The notes under the pieces are model-generated. The model worked only from the letters and a program-made list of their open reading frames with translations. It ran no database searches and was not told where the DNA came from. A stretch of DNA of 64,000 bases from Microbacterium sp. Bi121 (GTDB lineage Bacteria; Actinomycetota; Actinomycetes; Actinomycetales; Microbacteriaceae): the NCBI RefSeq assembly GCF_918698005.1, contig NZ_CAKKLJ010000006.1:170611-234610 (forward strand). The letters are read 5' to 3'. Numbering within the stretch: position 1 is the stretch's first letter; each line of letters begins with the position of its first letter. A program made the position numbers and the translations under genes. This document shows, one piece after another, positions 17,138-28,000 of the stretch.

Positions 17138-17935
17138 ATGACTTCACCGCGTCCGACACCTCCGCGCCTGGTCGCGTTCGATCTCGACGACACGCTGGCA
17201 GCATCGAAGAGCGCGATCGACCCGCGGATCGCCGCGCAGCTGCGCGCCCTGCTCCGCGTCGTCGACGTCGCGATCATCTCGGGCGGCAATGAGACGCAGT
17301 TCCGCTCGCAGGTGGTCGCGCACCTCGGCGACGCGAATGCCTCCGAGCTGGCGCGCCTGCACCTGCTCCCGACCTGCGGCACGCGGTATCTGCGCCACGA
17401 CGGCGAGGACTTCGTCGCCGTGTACGCCCACGACCTCTCGGGCGATGAGAAGTCCTCCGCCCTTCGTGCGCTGCGTGAAGAAGCGGAGCGGCTGGGGCTG
17501 TGGGAGCAGAACCCCTGGGGCGAGATCCTCGAGGACCGCGGTTCGCAGATCACCTTCTCGGCGCTGGGCCAGCAGGCGCCCGGCGATGCGAAGCACGCCT
17601 GGGACCCCACGGGACAGAAGCGGCTCCGACTGCGTGACGCCGTCGCCGCCCGCCTGCCAGGGCTCGAGGTGCGTGCCGGCGGCTCGACCTCCATCGACAT
17701 CACCCGCGCGGGCATCGACAAGGCCTACGGCATGACGTCTCTCGCCGAGCACACCGGCATCCCGCTCTCGGACATGCTGTTCTACGGCGACCGTCTCGAT
17801 GAGGGCGGCAACGACTACCCCGTGCTAGCGCTCGGCGTCCGCTCGATCGCCGTCAGCGACTGGCGCAACACCGCCGACGAGCTCGACGCGCTGCTTCCGA
17901 CGCTGCAGCCGCAGATGGAGTCCCGTCCGTCGTAG
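17138..17935 (+). CDS. HAD family hydrolase (HAD-IIB, phosphatase-like)
   Basis: 265 aa. Motif I is FDLDDTLA with the nucleophile Asp, motif II is IISGGN, the Lys of motif III lies in GIDKAYGM, and motif IV is YGDRLDEGGND. The cap is of the IIB type, as in phosphomannomutase and sugar phosphatases; the exact substrate cannot be told. GGAG lies 5 nt before the ATG. It follows tRNA-Pro and its terminator, so it has its own promoter; TATCCT just upstream is a possible -10. Confidence 0.85.
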   Translation: MTSPRPTPPRLVAFDLDDTLAASKSAIDPRIAAQLRALLRVVDVAIISGGNETQFRSQVVAHLGDANASELARLHLLPTCGTRYLRHDGEDFVAVYAHDLSGDEKSSALRALREEAERLGLWEQNPWGEILEDRGSQITFSALGQQAPGDAKHAWDPTGQKRLRLRDAVAARLPGLEVRAGGSTSIDITRAGIDKAYGMTSLAEHTGIPLSDMLFYGDRLDEGGNDYPVLALGVRSIAVSDWRNTADELDALLPTLQPQMESRPS

Positions 17936-17944
17936 CATGACGGC

Positions 17945-18763
17945 ATGGACCCACTGACGCTCGTCGTCGTCGTCGCAGCCGTCGCCAGCGGCGCTTGCTG
18001 GGTGCTCTCGATAGCCACCCGCGACACATCGTGGGTGGACAGGGCGTGGTCGATCGTTCCGGTGGTCTACGTGTGGATCTTCGCGATCGCCGCGCTGACG
18101 GCCGGCTTCGATGCCGCGCGCCTGATCGTGATGGCGGTGCTCGCGACGGCCTGGGGCGCTCGGTTGACGTTCAACTTCGCGCGCAAGGGCGGCTACACCG
18201 GCACGGAGGACTATCGGTGGGCGATCCTTCGCGGCCGGATGCGTCCCTGGCAGTTCCAGGCGTTCAACCTGCTGTTCATCATCGGCTTCCAGATGACGCT
18301 GCTCGTGCTCATCACCCTTCCGGCGCACATCGCGCTCACGACCCCGGCGCCCTTGACCGTGTGGGATGCGCTGTTCAGCGTGCTCTTCCTGGCTCTGCTC
18401 ACCGGTGAGACCGTGGCGGACCAGCAGCAGTGGGACTTCCATCGCCGAAAGGCCGCGGGCGAGGCGTCCGGGTTCCTCGCTGCCGGGCTGTTCCGCTACA
18501 GCCGGCACCCGAACTTCTTCTTCGAGCAGTCCCAGTGGTGGGTCTTCTACGCGATCGGCGCGACAGGGGCCGTGGCATCCGGTGCCGGATTCATCGGCGG
18601 AGCGCTGAACTGGACGATCATCGGTCCGATTCTGCTGACCGCTCTGTTCATCGGCTCGACGATCTTCACCGAATCGATCTCGGCGTCACGCTATCCGGAG
18701 TACGCGCAGTACCGCCGCACGACCTCGATGATCGTGCCTCTGCCCCCGCGGGCGACGACGTAG
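17945..18763 (+). CDS. DUF1295 membrane protein (steroid 5-alpha-reductase-like)
   Basis: 272 aa with about six membrane helices. The segments DTSWVDRAWSI, GGYTGTEDYRW and the C-terminal RYSRHPNFFFEQSQWW are the signature of DUF1295, a relative of isoprenylcysteine methyltransferases and 3-oxo-5-alpha-steroid dehydrogenases. The substrate is unknown. TAGCAT (17933-17938) ends exactly 6 nt before the ATG and there is no Shine-Dalgarno, so translation may be leaderless even though the HAD gene ends only 9 bp upstream. It is convergent with lldD, 3 bp apart. Confidence 0.86.
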   Translation: MDPLTLVVVVAAVASGACWVLSIATRDTSWVDRAWSIVPVVYVWIFAIAALTAGFDAARLIVMAVLATAWGARLTFNFARKGGYTGTEDYRWAILRGRMRPWQFQAFNLLFIIGFQMTLLVLITLPAHIALTTPAPLTVWDALFSVLFLALLTGETVADQQQWDFHRRKAAGEASGFLAAGLFRYSRHPNFFFEQSQWWVFYAIGATGAVASGAGFIGGALNWTIIGPILLTALFIGSTIFTESISASRYPEYAQYRRTTSMIVPLPPRATT

Positions 18764-18766
18764 CGT

Positions 18767-20026
18767 TCAGCGCGAGGCCGTCTCCTCCGCGTTCCGCGCC
18801 AAAGGGACGAGGCGGGTCAACTGCGTGACGTGCGCCGGCTCCAGCTCGGCGAGGCTCGAGACGCCCAGCAGGCGCATGGTGCGCACGATCTCGGTGCGGA
18901 GGATCTCGATCGCGCGATCGACGCCCTGCCTGCCGCCAGCCATCAGGCCGTACAGATAGGCACGGCCGATGAGGGTGAAGTCGGCGCCGAGAGCTATGGA
19001 TGCCACGATGTCGGCGCCGTTCATGATGCCGGTGTCGACCATGACGGTGAAGTCGTCGCCCACTGCCTTGCGAACGCTCGGCAGCAGGTGGAACGGGACC
19101 GGCGCCCGGTCGAGCTGGCGCCCGCCGTGGTTCGAGAGCACGATGCCGTCGACGCCCTCACCCTGCAGTCGCACGGCGTCTTCGACGTTCTGAACTCCCT
19201 TGATGACGATCTTGCCCGGCCACAGATCGCGGATCACGGCGAGGTCGTCGTAGCTGATCGTCGGGTCCATGGCGGCGTCCAGCAGCTCGCCGACGGTGCC
19301 ACCTGTGGTGCTGAGGGAGGCGAACTCGAGCTTCGGGGTCGTGAGGAAGTCGAACCACCACCACGGGCGCGGAATCGCGTTGATGATCGTGCCCAGCGTC
19401 AGCTGGGGCGGGATGCTGAAACCGTTGCGCTTGTCTCGCAGGCGCGCACCGGCGACCGGGGTGTCTACCGTGAAGTGCAGGGTGTCGAAGCCGGAGGCGG
19501 CTGCGCGGCGAGTGAGCTCGTACGAGATCTCGCGGTCGCGCATCACGTACAGCTGGAACCAGTTCCGCCCGTGCGGGTTCGCTGCTTTCACGCCCTCGAT
19601 CGAGGTCGTGCCGAGCGTGGAGAGCGTGAACGGGATGCCGGCAGCGGCCGCGGCCCCCGCACCGGCGATCTCACCCTCGGTCTGCATCAGGCGGGTGAAT
19701 CCGGTCGGGGCGATGCCGAAGGGCAGGGCGCTGAGCCCGCCGAGGATGTCGGCGCTGGTGTCGACATCGGGTGCCGGCTTGAGGATGCCCGGGTGGAACT
19801 CCACGTCCTCGAAGGCCTGGCGGGCGCGCGTCAGGGAGATCTCGCCCTCGGCTGAGCCGTCGGTGTAGTCGAAGGCGGCCTTCGGAGTGCGGCGCTTGGC
19901 GATCGTGCGGAGATCGGCGATCGTCAGCGCACCCTCCAGGCGTCGCTTGCGGCCGTCGAGCTCGGGCTTCTTGAACTTCATCAGTTCGAGGAGCTCGGCG
20001 GGGTTGGGCAGCTGGCGCTGGACCAT
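18767..20026 (-). CDS. lldD: FMN-dependent L-lactate dehydrogenase / alpha-hydroxy-acid oxidase
   Basis: Oxidises L-lactate (or a related 2-hydroxy acid) to pyruvate with FMN; about 419 aa. The TIM barrel shows [11 protein letters not shown] near residue 50, [13 protein letters not shown], and the active-site [12 protein letters not shown] with the catalytic His and Arg. The start is the ATG at 20026 with AGAGGA 6 nt upstream; the frame continues upstream without a ribosome site. The gene begins 10 bp after a GntR-type regulator with two operator sites at its promoter, so the pair is a self-contained lactate-response unit. The substrate is inferred from family and regulator type. Confidence 0.9.
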   Translation of the reverse strand: MVQRQLPNPAELLELMKFKKPELDGRKRRLEGALTIADLRTIAKRRTPKAAFDYTDGSAEGEISLTRARQAFEDVEFHPGILKPAPDVDTSADILGGLSALPFGIAPTGFTRLMQTEGEIAGAGAAAAAGIPFTLSTLGTTSIEGVKAANPHGRNWFQLYVMRDREISYELTRRAAASGFDTLHFTVDTPVAGARLRDKRNGFSIPPQLTLGTIINAIPRPWWWFDFLTTPKLEFASLSTTGGTVGELLDAAMDPTISYDDLAVIRDLWPGKIVIKGVQNVEDAVRLQGEGVDGIVLSNHGGRQLDRAPVPFHLLPSVRKAVGDDFTVMVDTGIMNGADIVASIALGADFTLIGRAYLYGLMAGGRQGVDRAIEILRTEIVRTMRLLGVSSLAELEPAHVTQLTRLVPLARNAEETASR

Positions 20027-20036
20027 GGCGTTCCTC

Positions 20037-20744
20037 TCAGGGGTGCGCGCCGGACGTGAGCCCGGCAGCGGTGTAGTAGCCGGTGATGTGATCGCGGACC
20101 AGGGTGCGCGCGGCACCCGCATCGCCCTGATCGATCGCGGCGACGATGTCGCGGTGCTCGGCGCGCAGCCGAACGGTCATGGCATCCCAGTCGTCGATCT
20201 GCTGCGATCCGGCGAGAACGTACGACTCGATGGCGGTGCGCAGGCCCGCCATCATCGCCGCGATCACCGCATTGCCGCTGGATCGGGCCAGTGCCAGGTG
20301 CAGGTGCGCGTCGAGCGCGAGGAACTCGGCCGCGGTGAGGTCGTCGGCATCCATGGCGTCGAGGATGTCGTGGGCGGCCGCGGTGTCGCGCACGTCGGCG
20401 GAGGCGAGGGATGCCGCGACGGCATCCTCCAGGACGAGACGGGTCTGCACCACATCCGTCAGCGGGAAGCCCTGTGCGGCCACCTGGAGCCGCATCAGCG
20501 CCGACAGCCCACCGGAGGGCGCGGCGATCACGATCGCGCCGGAGGAGGGCCCAGAACCCGTCGCTGTGCGGATGAGCCCCATCACCTCGAGGACGCGGAA
20601 CGCCTCGCGCACGCTCGAGCGTCCGACGCCGAGCTCGGCGGAGAGCTCGCGCTCGGACGGGAGCCGGTCGCCCGGTCCGAGGCGCGCGTCGAGGAGGTCG
20701 CGTTCGATCCGCTCGAGCACGAGCTGCCACGCGCGTTCCGCCAT
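20037..20744 (-). CDS. GntR (FadR/LldR subfamily) transcriptional regulator
   Basis: 235 aa. Winged helix at the N-terminus ([32 protein letters not shown]), then an all-helical FCD ligand domain with Asp/His residues ([30 protein letters not shown]) that bind a metal and a carboxylate. AAGGGG is 7 nt before the ATG at 20744. The promoter carries two palindromes of the FadR/LldR type, so autoregulation and control of the downstream lldD are likely. Confidence 0.9.
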   Translation of the reverse strand: MAERAWQLVLERIERDLLDARLGPGDRLPSERELSAELGVGRSSVREAFRVLEVMGLIRTATGSGPSSGAIVIAAPSGGLSALMRLQVAAQGFPLTDVVQTRLVLEDAVAASLASADVRDTAAAHDILDAMDADDLTAAEFLALDAHLHLALARSSGNAVIAAMMAGLRTAIESYVLAGSQQIDDWDAMTVRLRAEHRDIVAAIDQGDAGAARTLVRDHITGYYTAAGLTSGAHP

Positions 20745-20765
20745 TGCTCGCCCCTTCATCCGCCA

Positions 20766-20809
20766 CTGTGGTCTGACCACAGCGTACCTCGTGTGGTCAG
20801 ACCACGCAA
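20766..20809 (-). promoter_or_regulatory. promoter with two GntR-type operators for the regulator-lldD operon
   Basis: Reading the minus strand, -35 TTGCGT (20804-20809), a 17-bp spacer and -10 TACGCT (20781-20786). Operator 1 is a perfect 8-1-8 palindrome CTGTGGTCTGACCACAG (20766-20782) touching the -10. Operator 2 is GTGGTCAGACCAC (20793-20805) over the -35/spacer. The centres are 25 bp apart and share TGGTCNGACCA, the shape of FadR/LldR sites. Confidence 0.82.
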
Positions 20810-20831
20810 TGCGCGGCTGCGCTTCGCCGCG

Positions 20832-20892
20832 CGGGTCGTTGAGCGAGCACAGCGAGCCGAGCGAGGAGCGCAGCAACGAGTCGAAGCCTCGA
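20832..20892. repeat. dispersed repeat B, copy 1
   Basis: Contains GCGGGTCGTTGAGCGAGC, followed by purine-rich AGCGAG-type units; the same 18 bases occur in reverse inside dnaX (30504-30521). It lies between tdk and the lldD regulator promoter. Confidence 0.65.
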
Positions 20893-20894
20893 CC

Positions 20895-21548
20895 TCAGGC
20901 CAGGCGTCCGCCGGACTCCTCGAGGTAGCAGTTGCCGCACAGGGACTCGTACGTGACGACGTCGGCCGGCGCTCCCCCGAGTGCACCCTCGTCGATCGCG
21001 ACCTGGTCGCCGTCGAAGACGAACCGCCCGCTGACGACACGGCCGTTGAATACGGCCTTGCGCCCGCAACGGCAGATGGTCTTCATCTCCTCGAGCGCGT
21101 GCGCGATCGCCAGGAGCCGCGCAGATCCGGGGAACGCGTGCGTGAGGAAGTCGTTGCGGATGCCGTAGGCCATGACCGGGATGCCGTCTTCAACGGCGAT
21201 CCGGAACAGATCGTCCACCTGGTCCGCAGTGAGGAACTGCGCCTCATCGACCAGCAGACAGGCGACATCGATCGGGTCGGCGGGGATGAGCCCCTCGGCG
21301 CTGCGGCGCTGCATCCGCTCGCGTTCCTGTCGGAAGAGCTCGCGGGCATCGCCGCCTGCGGGGATGAGGAAGTCGACCTCGCGGGTCACGCCGAGACGGC
21401 TCTCGATCTGGGTCGCACCCTTGGTGTCGATCTCAGGCTTGGCCAGCAGAACGTGCTGACCGCGCTCCTCATAGTTGTATGCGACCTGCAGCAGCGCCGT
21501 GGACTTGCCGGAGTTCATCGCTCCGTAGCGGAAGTAGAGCTTCGCCAC
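20895..21548 (-). CDS. tdk: thymidine kinase
   Basis: Salvages thymidine to dTMP; 217 aa. It has the P-loop GAMNSGKST, the Walker B/catalytic DEAQFL, the lasso YESLCGNCY, and zinc cysteines in CRCGRKA and CGNCY, all typical of type II thymidine kinases. It starts 9 bp after the mqo stop, so the two are likely co-transcribed, an unusual pairing. Confidence 0.95.
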   Translation of the reverse strand: MAKLYFRYGAMNSGKSTALLQVAYNYEERGQHVLLAKPEIDTKGATQIESRLGVTREVDFLIPAGGDARELFRQERERMQRRSAEGLIPADPIDVACLLVDEAQFLTADQVDDLFRIAVEDGIPVMAYGIRNDFLTHAFPGSARLLAIAHALEEMKTICRCGRKAVFNGRVVSGRFVFDGDQVAIDEGALGGAPADVVTYESLCGNCYLEESGGRLA

Positions 21549-21557
21549 GGCGACGTG

Positions 21558-23030
21558 TCACTTCGAGATGTTCAGCGCGTCGGCCGTCGCCGACATCGAC
21601 TCATCGGCAGCTGCCGCATCGTCGTTCAGCGTGCGTCCGTACGTGGGGATGAGCTCGCGCAGCGCGGGCTCCCACCCGGCGTAGTGCTCGGGGAAGCAGC
21701 TCTTGAGCAGTCCGAGCATGATCGGCACGGCCGTCGAGGCCCCGGGCGATGCGCCCAGGAGCCCGGCGATCGAGCCGTCGGCGGCCGCGACGACCTCGGT
21801 TCCGAACTGCAGGACGCCGCCCTTCTTGGCATCCTTCTTCATGACCTGAGCGCGCTGGCCGGCCTGGATGAGGGTCCAGTCCTCGTCCTTCGCCGTGGGC
21901 ATGAACACGCGCAGGCTGTCGACCTTCTTGCGGTGCGTCTTGGTGAGCTCGCCGAGCAGGTACGTGATGAGGTCGGGATTCGCGAACGCGACCCGCAGCA
22001 TCGGCCACAGGTTGTGCGTGCGCACCTGGCTGACGATGTCGAGCATCGAGCCGTTCTTGAGGAACTTCGGGCTGAACGTCGCGAACGGGCCGAACAGCAG
22101 GGACGCCTCGCCGTCGACGACGCGGGTGTCCAGGTGCGGGACCGACATCGGCGGAGCGCCGACAGAGGCCTGCGAGTAGACCTTCGCCTTGTGCTGAGCG
22201 ACGACGGCAGGATTGGTGGTCTTGAGGAACTGCCCGCCGATCGGGAAGACGCCGTAGCCCTTGATCTCCGGGATGCCGGAGCGCTGCAGAAGCTTCAGAG
22301 CCCAGCCGCCGGCGCCGACGAACACGAACTTCGCGTTGATGCGTCCTGGCGTGTGCCCGAGGCTGTTGCGGAACTTGAGGTTCCAGCTGCCGTCCTTCTG
22401 CTTCTTCAGCGATCGGACCTCATGGTTGGTGCGCAGCTCGACGCCGGCATCCGCGAGGTGGTCGAAGAGCTGGTGGGTGAGCGCGCCGAAGTCGACGTCG
22501 GTGCCCGCCGGTACGCGGGTGGCCGCGAAGGGCTCGCCCTTGCGGCGCTTCTGCATGAGGAGCGGCGCCCACTTGTTGATGACGCGGGAATCGTCGCTGT
22601 ACTCGATGCCCTCGAACAGCGGCTGCTCCTTGAGGACCTCGTAGCGGTCCTTGAGGTACGCGACATCCTTCTCGCCGCGCACGAACGTCATGTGCGGCGT
22701 GGCGTTGATGAACGTCGACGGGGCGTCGAGGACGCCCTTCTCGACGAGCGACGACCAGAACTGACGGCTCTGCTGGAACTGCTCGTTGATCGAGACGGCC
22801 TTGGCCGGATCGAGCGGCGCATCGCCGTTCTGCGGCATGTAGTTCAGCTCGCAGAGCGCTGCGTGGCCGGTGCCCGCGTTGTTCCAGGGGTTCGAGCTCT
22901 CCTCCGCCACATCGGACAGTCGCTCGAAGGCGACGATCTTCCAGTCCGGCTGGAGTTCGTGCAGCAGAGTGCCCAAGGTGGCGCTCATGATGCCACCACC
23001 GATGAGGACGACGTCGACGGATTCAGTCAC
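21558..23030 (-). CDS. mqo: malate:quinone oxidoreductase
   Basis: Membrane-associated FAD enzyme that oxidises malate to oxaloacetate and passes electrons to quinone; 490 aa, normal length. The FAD-binding IGGGIMSATLG is at residues 10-20. SSNPWNNAGTGHAALCELNY and IGGQFLKT are family blocks. The GTG start has TAGGAT (23037-23042) ending 6 nt upstream and no Shine-Dalgarno, so the mRNA is probably leaderless. Confidence 0.95.
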   Translation of the reverse strand: MTESVDVVLIGGGIMSATLGTLLHELQPDWKIVAFERLSDVAEESSNPWNNAGTGHAALCELNYMPQNGDAPLDPAKAVSINEQFQQSRQFWSSLVEKGVLDAPSTFINATPHMTFVRGEKDVAYLKDRYEVLKEQPLFEGIEYSDDSRVINKWAPLLMQKRRKGEPFAATRVPAGTDVDFGALTHQLFDHLADAGVELRTNHEVRSLKKQKDGSWNLKFRNSLGHTPGRINAKFVFVGAGGWALKLLQRSGIPEIKGYGVFPIGGQFLKTTNPAVVAQHKAKVYSQASVGAPPMSVPHLDTRVVDGEASLLFGPFATFSPKFLKNGSMLDIVSQVRTHNLWPMLRVAFANPDLITYLLGELTKTHRKKVDSLRVFMPTAKDEDWTLIQAGQRAQVMKKDAKKGGVLQFGTEVVAAADGSIAGLLGASPGASTAVPIMLGLLKSCFPEHYAGWEPALRELIPTYGRTLNDDAAAADESMSATADALNISK

Positions 23031-23077
23031 CCATCCATCCTAGTTCGCCTGCGGCTCCCGCTCGAACTGGGCAGAAC

Positions 23078-24226
<1,149 letters not shown>

Positions 24227-24251
24227 TCAGGGTTCTGGCGAGTCTACCGGC

Positions 24252-25538
24252 TCAGCGGCCGGTGCCGGCGTGCACGACGGCCTCGTCCTCGGCATCCAGG
24301 CCGTAGGCGGTGTGCACGATGCGCGCGGCGTCCGCGAGGTCCGTGTCCCGGAGCACGACGGAGATGCGGATCTCCGAGGTCGAGATCATCTCGATGTTGA
24401 TGCCGGCGGTCGACAGAGCCTCGAACAGGGTCGCTGAGACGCCCGAGTGCACGCGCATGCCAGCGCCGACGACCGAGAGCTTTCCGATCTGGTCGTCATG
24501 GACGAGGCTGTCGAAGCCGACCTCGATCTGCTCAGCTGCGAGGGCCTTGAGCGCGGCCGGCGCATCCGCCTTCGGCAGCGTGAACGAGATGTCGGCACGG
24601 CCGGTGGCGGCACCGGACACGTTCTGCACGATCATGTCGACGTTGGCGCCGGACTTCGCGACGATCTTGAAGATCTCTGCGGCTTTGCCCGGTACGTCCG
24701 GAACGCCGATGACGGTGATCTTGGCCTGACCCTTGTCGGTGGCGACGCCGGCGACGATCGGTTCTTCCATGGCTTCTCCCTCAGCTTCGCGCGGGTTCTT
24801 CATGCCCTCGCCCAGAACGTAGGTGCCCTCGCTCGACGAGAACGTCGAACGAGCGTGGATCAGCACGCCGTGGCGGCGCGCGAACTCCACAGCACGGATG
24901 TACAGCACCTTGGCGCCGTTCGCGGCGAGCTCGAGCATCTCCTCGCTCGAGACGTGGTCGAGCTTCTGCGCGCGCGGGATGACGCGCGGGTCGGCGGTGT
25001 AGATGCCGTCCACGTCGCTGTAGATCTCGCAGACGTCCGCGTCGAGCGCGGCGGCCAGTGCGACCGCGGTCGTGTCGGAGCCGCCGCGGCCGAGCGTGGT
25101 GATGTCACGAGTGTCTCGGTTGAAGCCCTGGAAGCCGGCGACGATGACGATCGCGCCCTCGTCGAGCGCCTCGCGCAGACGCACGGGGGTCACGTCCACG
25201 ATGCGGGCCGACCCGTGGTGGTCGTCCGTGATCATCCCCGCCTGGCTGCCGGTGAAGGATCGGGCGTCGAAGCCCATCGAGTGGATCGCCATGGCCAGCA
25301 GGGCCATCGAGATGCGCTCTCCGCTCGAGAGCAGCATGTCCATCTCGCGTGGAGCGGGGATGGGGGCCACCTCGTTCGCGAGGTCGAGCAGCTCATCCGT
25401 CGTGTCGCCCATAGCGCTCACGGCGACGACGACGTCGTGGCCGGCCCGTCGAGTGTCGACGATGCGCTTTGCGACGCGCTTGATGCTCTCGGCGTCGGCG
25501 ACGGACGAGCCGCCGTACTTCTGCACAATGAGGGCCAC
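24252..25538 (-). CDS. lysC: aspartate kinase
   Basis: First step of the aspartate pathway; about 428 aa. KYGGSS at residues 7-12 is the kinase signature. The C-terminal half has two ACT domains ([28 protein letters not shown]) for feedback by lysine/threonine. I chose the GTG at 25538 because GGGAG lies 5 nt upstream and it places KYGGSS at the usual distance. A -10-like TAGAAT at 25579-25584 would give a short leader. Family members often have an internal start for a separate regulatory subunit; I cannot prove one here. Confidence 0.95.
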   Translation of the reverse strand: MALIVQKYGGSSVADAESIKRVAKRIVDTRRAGHDVVVAVSAMGDTTDELLDLANEVAPIPAPREMDMLLSSGERISMALLAMAIHSMGFDARSFTGSQAGMITDDHHGSARIVDVTPVRLREALDEGAIVIVAGFQGFNRDTRDITTLGRGGSDTTAVALAAALDADVCEIYSDVDGIYTADPRVIPRAQKLDHVSSEEMLELAANGAKVLYIRAVEFARRHGVLIHARSTFSSSEGTYVLGEGMKNPREAEGEAMEEPIVAGVATDKGQAKITVIGVPDVPGKAAEIFKIVAKSGANVDMIVQNVSGAATGRADISFTLPKADAPAALKALAAEQIEVGFDSLVHDDQIGKLSVVGAGMRVHSGVSATLFEALSTAGINIEMISTSEIRISVVLRDTDLADAARIVHTAYGLDAEDEAVVHAGTGR

Positions 25539-25625
25539 GTTCACTCCCGGGGACATCGGGCGGATTCGCCCATGCGTCATTCTACGTTCGACGCGTATGC
25601 GCGCCGGCGCATGTGACACGTGCCG

Positions 25626-26243
25626 CTACAGCAACCCCAGCCGCCTGCCCTCGCTGGCCGCCGCAGCGCGGCTGGCGACCCCGAGCTTCTCGAGCAGGTG
25701 GACGACGTGGGTCTTGACAGTGGACTCCGAGATGAACAGTCTCGCGGCGATCTCCTTGTTCGCGGCGCCCTCGTCGACGAGCGCGAGCACGTCGCGCTCA
25801 CGGTCGGTGAGGACGACGCGGGGGGCGCGCAGCGCTGCGATGATGCGGCTGTCGCCGCCCGGCGTGAGGACCATGGCCCCGGCAGCGGCGTCGCTGATGG
25901 CGGCGACGATCGTGTCGCTGTCCACATCCTTGAGCAGGTAGCCGGCCGCGCCGGCCTCGATGGCTCGGATGATCTGGGCATCGTGGTCGAACGTCGTCAG
26001 GATCACGACGGCAGGAGCATCCGGCATCCGTCGCAGCATCGATGTCGTGTCGACGCCGTCCATTCCGTCGCCCAGTCGCAGATCGCAGAGCACGACGTCC
26101 GGATGCAGAGCGGATGCCATCTCCACAGCCTCCTCGCCGGTCGAGGCCTCCCCGACGACCGTGAACCCCCGCGCTTCGATGACCGCGCGGAGACCGGCCC
26201 GCACGATCGGGTGGTCATCCACCAGCAGGATGCTCGTCGTCAT
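25626..26243 (-). CDS. NarL/LuxR family response regulator
   Basis: 205 aa. The receiver domain has acidic pocket DD at residues 9-10, phospho-acceptor Asp54 (VVLCDLRLGDG), Thr (ILTTFDHD) and Lys (YLLKDVD). The C-terminal LuxR helix-turn-helix (LTDRERDVLALVDEGAANKE, then STVKTHVVHLLEKLGV) is complete. It overlaps the histidine kinase gene upstream by 4 bp, so the two form a two-component pair. The signal and targets are unknown. Confidence 0.92.
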   Translation of the reverse strand: MTTSILLVDDHPIVRAGLRAVIEARGFTVVGEASTGEEAVEMASALHPDVVLCDLRLGDGMDGVDTTSMLRRMPDAPAVVILTTFDHDAQIIRAIEAGAAGYLLKDVDSDTIVAAISDAAAGAMVLTPGGDSRIIAALRAPRVVLTDRERDVLALVDEGAANKEIAARLFISESTVKTHVVHLLEKLGVASRAAAASEGRRLGLL

Positions 26244-27433
26244 CGCGCCATCCCATCCTCGGGCGCGGGTGCGGCGGGCAGCGCCGCGACCAGCGTCGTC
26301 CCCTCGCCCGGCGCCGAACGCACCTCTAGCGCTCCGCCGAACTCCCGCAGTCGGGACCGCATCGCCGCGAGTCCATACGAGGTCGTGGGTGCGGCGGCCG
26401 CGTCGGCGTCGAATCCGACGCCGTCATCGTCGACCGTCATCGTGACGGTTCCGGCATCCACAGCGAATTCGATGCCCACGTGCGCAGCGACGGCGTGCTG
26501 ACGGACGTTCGCCAGAGCGGACTGGGCGACGCGCAGGAACGCGACCTCGTGCGAGGTCGGCAACGACGGCAGATCGGCGTCGACGTGCAGCGAGGTCTGG
26601 ACGCCGGTATCGTCCCGCAGCGAGGTCAGCATCCGCTCGACCGCTGCGGCGAGCGCCGCCCCCTCGAGCTCGGCCGGCGCGAGGGCGGCCACGATGCGTC
26701 GCAGATCGGTCAGCGAATGCTGCGCCAGCGACTCGATCTGCGGCAGTCGCTCGACATCGCCGCTGCGCGCCATCAGCACCATCGAACTGAGCTCCTGGGC
26801 GATCGTGTCGTGCAGATCGCGCGCGAGCCGCGTGCGCTCCTGCGTCGCGCCGGCCTCGCGCTGCGTGCGGGCGAGCTCCTCCTGCAGGGATGCCATCTCG
26901 TCCTGTGTTCGGACGAGCGATGCGATGAGCCGCTCGCGCTCGACGGCATCCCGCAGCAGCGCGTCGTAACCGAGCGAGATGCCGAGCGCGAAGCCTCCGC
27001 CCAACAGGGGTCCGACGATGTGGGCGAAGGTTATCGTCACCTGATGAAGGATCGGCGCGAGGATCGCGGCGACCAGCACCGGCACCGCGAACACGACCGA
27101 CGGCCAGCGATGCAGCACGTGACCCGCGAGCAGCAAGAGCGGGAACGAAAGCCACACGAATTCGGCTGAGATCAGCAGAGTGCCTGCCCACAGGATGCCG
27201 AGAAAGCCCAGCCACCAGGCGCCGAACCGGCCACGTGCGAACGCGGCCCCTGCCGCATACCAGGCGAGGAAGACACCGGCCGCGAGCATCGCCGGCAGCA
27301 GCGGCACGCCGGTCGCGATCGCCCGTATCGCGGTCACGGCGGACAGCAGTGCCGTGATCAGATGCAGCGCGAATCGCGCGATGGACAGCATCCGCTGGCG
27401 CGAGACGCCGGACGGATCGGCTGACGAGGACAT
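26240..27433 (-). CDS. sensor histidine kinase (HisKA_3 type)
   Basis: 397 aa. Five to six membrane helices fill residues 15-165 with almost no outside loops, so the signal is probably sensed in the membrane. A coiled coil (165-200) leads to the phospho-acceptor His208 in RDLHDTIAQE, and the HATPase domain has DDGVGFD and GEGTTL. GAGAAT ends 6 nt before the ATG and no Shine-Dalgarno is seen. Partner of the NarL-type regulator immediately downstream. Confidence 0.92.
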   Translation of the reverse strand: MSSSADPSGVSRQRMLSIARFALHLITALLSAVTAIRAIATGVPLLPAMLAAGVFLAWYAAGAAFARGRFGAWWLGFLGILWAGTLLISAEFVWLSFPLLLLAGHVLHRWPSVVFAVPVLVAAILAPILHQVTITFAHIVGPLLGGGFALGISLGYDALLRDAVERERLIASLVRTQDEMASLQEELARTQREAGATQERTRLARDLHDTIAQELSSMVLMARSGDVERLPQIESLAQHSLTDLRRIVAALAPAELEGAALAAAVERMLTSLRDDTGVQTSLHVDADLPSLPTSHEVAFLRVAQSALANVRQHAVAAHVGIEFAVDAGTVTMTVDDDGVGFDADAAAAPTTSYGLAAMRSRLREFGGALEVRSAPGEGTTLVAALPAAPAPEDGMAR

Positions 27434-27528
27434 GACCCGATTCTCTCGCGATCGACGCGCGGATGCCGCGAGCGGAGATCGATCTTTCGATGGATCCGCA
27501 TCCGCGGGTGCGCGAACAGGCTGGATTC

Positions 27529-27978
27529 ATGACCACAGACATCGCTCGCGCATCGCGCTCCGCCCAGCTCCAACTCCTCATCGCAGTCACCGTCTACATG
27601 GTGCTCGGACTCGCCGCAGGGCTCTTCTACCGCGAGTTCACCAAACTCAACGGCTACGAAGAGGGGATGATGGGCCAACTCGGGCTGGCGCACACCCACA
27701 TCCTCACGCTCGGCATGATCGTGCTGCTGCTGGTCCTCGCGCTCGAGAAGTCGTTCGCGCTGTCGTCGAGCAAGCTGTTCCGCTGGTTCTTCTGGGTCTA
27801 CAACGTCGGCGTAGTACTCACGTCGTCGATGCTCGTCTGGCACGGGATGCTGCAGGCGCAGGGTCTGGAATCGTCGAAGATGATCTCCGGCATCGCCGGG
27901 ATGGGCCATATGCTGGTCGGCGCAGGATTCGTGCTGCTGCTGATCTCGCTGTTCTCCGCCATCCGCCGGGAGGAGTGA
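27529..27978 (+). CDS. DUF2871 family membrane protein
   Basis: 149 aa with four membrane helices. The pattern LAAGLFYREFTKLNGYEEG followed by LAHTHILTLGM matches DUF2871, a small actinobacterial/Firmicutes family of unknown function with conserved His residues (HTH; WHGM; GMGH) in or near helices. An ATG 39 bp earlier is in frame but adds a polar tail, so the ATG at 27529 is preferred. It is divergent from the histidine kinase (about 95 bp), so it might be a target of that system. Confidence 0.78.
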   Translation: MTTDIARASRSAQLQLLIAVTVYMVLGLAAGLFYREFTKLNGYEEGMMGQLGLAHTHILTLGMIVLLLVLALEKSFALSSSKLFRWFFWVYNVGVVLTSSMLVWHGMLQAQGLESSKMISGIAGMGHMLVGAGFVLLLISLFSAIRREE

Positions 27979-28000
27979 GCGGAGTCCGCTCCGGACGCGG

